From Paragonimus westermani (lineage: Eukaryota; Platyhelminthes; Trematoda; Plagiorchiida; Troglotrematidae): a stretch of 64,000 nt of DNA. The stretch lies in contig QNGE01003032.1 of NCBI GenBank assembly GCA_008508345.1, positions 1 to 64,000 on the forward strand. The letters are read 5' to 3'. The position numbers and the translations under genes were made by a program. A model generated the notes under the pieces. The model saw nothing but the letters and a program-made list of their open reading frames with translations, had not been told where the DNA came from and made no database searches. This document shows, in pieces, positions 61,860 to 64,000 of the stretch. Numbering within the stretch: position 1 is the first letter of the stretch; each line of letters begins with the position of its first letter.

Positions 61860-63065
61860 ATATTGATTGGTCGTAGACCAGTTTGCGTCCCTCTACGTTA
61901 TCATTTTCTCGAACTGGTCGGTACAATTTTTTGGGTGTATTTTTTAATCAAACTGCTTGACAGACACCGGATTCTCGGAAATTCTGTCCGATGTTTCGTG
62001 TTTGCTTGAGCAAGAAATTCTGAGGTACATATGTTGGACGCGTGTCCAGTCTGGTTCTCACGTAAAGAGGTCGACGAGAATTTGTTTTCCATTGATGCTT
62101 AATTCGTGTTCACGAAATGATGTGAATATCTTTCACTCAGCCTGAACAACGTAAGAGTTTTACAGTAATTACGTAAAAATTATGCACGCTACGTTTCTTT
62201 TGTCGATTGAGTTGAGCTGTTCTTTTGGTTTTGACAATATATTGCATATGATTGTTGTTGATTTGTGTACCGCACTGGAGAAACGTTTGGATTTTAAATA
62301 TCACCGTTGGATAACAACCGAACATCAAACTACTGACTTTATCAGTGTTTTCATTAATCACATAAAGCCTTCTCGTCTACCTGCCCTAGTTCAGCTGAGG
62401 TTTATGCTGGAACCATTTGCAAAAAAGGCAGTCTTCTGAACTCTAACCAGTAACAGAAGAAATATGCCCAGGCAAACCATCGATCTATCACTCGGACTTG
62501 GAAGATATACCACCAAATGGTGTCTAGTTCTATTAATGTTCTGTCCCTTACTTCTGTTCAGTTCAGTAGACCTGGAAATAGTACGGTGTACACCCTATTG
62601 ACTGGGGCGCAAAATACCGCATATATTTAACCTGATATTGAATCGTCAAAAAAACGAGCTCGTTTTTTTAAGTTTATCTCCTTGTGATTTGTTTCTTTCA
62701 GCTTCTAGATTTTGTTGTTTTTCCAAGATAACTTTGATGGTTGGAGGTTAAATACATTCAGCAAATATTTTACCATTGATTATAACGGAACTTCACGATA
62801 AAATGAAAAAGATGCTAGCTGAAAGTGCCATATGAATACAAACGCTAATATCAATTGTGAATTAGATCTAGTCTAAATCACGTCAATTTTTGTGGATGAA
62901 CAAACCACACTTTTATATCTCCCTCCATGTGCACTAGAATAGTTTTTGCACCAGTCAAAAATAATCAAGAACAATGTACGGCAAGGAACGATAGCACATT
63001 TTTGCAACAGTAAAGTGGAAACATCACTGTTTCGAAATGTTGCGCAACTAAACGAAATCAGGAAT
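61860..63065. other. Spacer, no recognisable gene
   Basis: Overlapping short frames on both strands (61901-62439) exclude each other, and none matches a family I know. Confidence 0.45.
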
Positions 63066-63096
63066 AGTCATGTGTAAACCTAGCATTGACCTTCAG

Positions 63097-63288
63097 TCAT
63101 TTATATACACGGTTGACTCTCCTCTCTGTGAGTTCACAAAATCTTTCACTTTGGATTATATGGCCACCATTAACCCCGAATTTGCAACGCATTTTTTCAA
63201 ACGTTCTCGGTCCATATTCTTTTTGAAACCTTTCTTTTGTATTAGGATCCTCAAATTGAACTCCAGCAAAGTATTTAAGTGTGCACAC
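63097..63288 (-). CDS. Possible coding exon, unknown; overlaps a longer + frame
   Basis: The minus-strand frame of 63 codons reads like real protein: FEDPNTKERFQKEYGPRTFE, then KFGVNGGHI and FCELTERRVNR, a polar, charged, globular mix. The plus-strand frame over the same bases (63070-63444, 124 codons) is longer but F/I/S-rich, as antisense shadows often are. If one is coding, I favour the minus strand. No family is recognised. Confidence 0.22.
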   Translation of the reverse strand: MCTLKYFAGVQFEDPNTKERFQKEYGPRTFEKMRCKFGVNGGHIIQSERFCELTERRVNRVYK

Positions 63289-63449
63289 CTGCCGATCAAT
63301 ATATACTTAGAGTATGTTAACTTTAACCATACTGTCCTCGTCGGCGGGCAAGTTCAAACTTCAGGAACAGCATACATTTACTGTTCAGGGTTTAAATGTA
63401 AGTACCAAGTAAACAACGATCGGGTAAAGTTGGACGTGCTCTAAAAAAC

Positions 63450-64000
63450 TCTTTATTTTGTAGCTCGATTTTGGCACCACTGATCGTCGTAGTAGATAAA
63501 ATCCCGAACCACTGATAAGGGAGAAAAACGCATACACTGATAGAAAGGCGATCCCTCAAACACAAATACAGGGCGGGGGAAGTTGGGAGTCATCGAACAG
63601 TTGAGCACATTAGGTGTGTATCTGACCGGAAAACGTTTTCATTGCATAATCAGTTCAGTAGCTATAATTAGCACTTTAGATTGTGTGGCATCTTTCGAAA
63701 ACGCACCAAAATACCAGTGCATCAGAAACAGCACGCATCATTTAGGCTAACAGCAACGGTGAGCTAGTGCAAATTGATGGAATAAAATCTTCAGACATAC
63801 TGATGAGGTTTTTCAAGTATACTGTTCGGTAGGTATGAATCTTTATATTTCTCCATAACTCTTATCATAGAAGAAACCCTGTATGAATCAGTGTGTGATC
63901 AACTGCACCAAACAACAGTAGGGTGAACAGGAGCGCATAGATGGTTTACAGCAAAGATCTCTAACCTGACATACCAGTATCAGAAAAAAACCATCAGAAA
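63450..64000. other. Spacer at the right edge, no recognisable gene
   Basis: No open frame of note, no repeat, and no RNA gene recognised. Confidence 0.55.

Noticed and set aside
1..64000. Bacterial-style features: operons, ribosome binding sites, CRISPR arrays, rRNA, insertion sequences
   Set aside because: None is present; gene density and retroelement content are eukaryotic.

Overview
The window is AT-rich, gene-poor eukaryotic DNA. It shows no prokaryotic gene packing, no operons, and almost no open frame above 130 codons. Its recognisable content is a graveyard of retroelements: five fragments of Penelope-like elements (PLE; reverse transcriptase plus a C-terminal GIY-YIG endonuclease), one long decayed CR1/Jockey-type LINE (APE endonuclease plus reverse transcriptase), a possible Ty3/Gypsy integrase remnant, and several short tRNA-like (SINE-type) pieces. 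The mix of GIY-YIG PLEs, a CR1-like LINE, tRNA-like SINEs and large empty spacers fits an invertebrate with a large repeat-rich genome; a flatworm, perhaps a trematode, is my best guess. This is inference from element types only, and no host gene anchors it.

Layout. 1-11.6 kb: spacer with two tRNA-like sequences (5.67 and 8.96 kb). 11.64-12.83 kb: PLE-A, an RT fragment running straight into GIY-YIG remains, then a possible Gypsy integrase piece. 12.8-21.4 kb: spacer with a GC-richer patch at 16.4 kb and a tRNA-like repeat at 17.7 kb. 21.4-25.25 kb: the most informative part. PLE-B (+) and PLE-C (-) belong to one subfamily and lie tail to tail, and each carries a hammerhead-ribozyme-like motif in its 3' non-coding part. 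A second copy of the 17.7 kb repeat lies between them. 25.3-27.9 kb: the CR1-like LINE (-), abutting the truncated 5' end of PLE-C. 27.9-28.0 kb: tRNA-like sequence. 28.95-30.5 kb: PLE-D (+), RT plus GIY-YIG, heavily mutated. 40.9-41.5 kb: PLE-E (+), linker plus GIY-YIG. 41.7-64 kb: spacer with a few open frames that could be exons but match nothing I recognise (53.1, 59.3, 61.7 and 63.2 kb).

None of the elements can work as it stands. PLE-C is the best preserved: all three RT catalytic aspartates are present, with one in-frame stop and two frameshifts. PLE-D has lost its YVDD box (stop-V-N-D), and the LINE has lost its FADD box (stop-A-G-N). Most other open frames are at the length expected by chance or lie antisense to these elements. 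The most interesting signal is the pair of hammerhead-like folds in the PLE 3' regions, where the conserved core and the pairing arms recur in two diverged copies.
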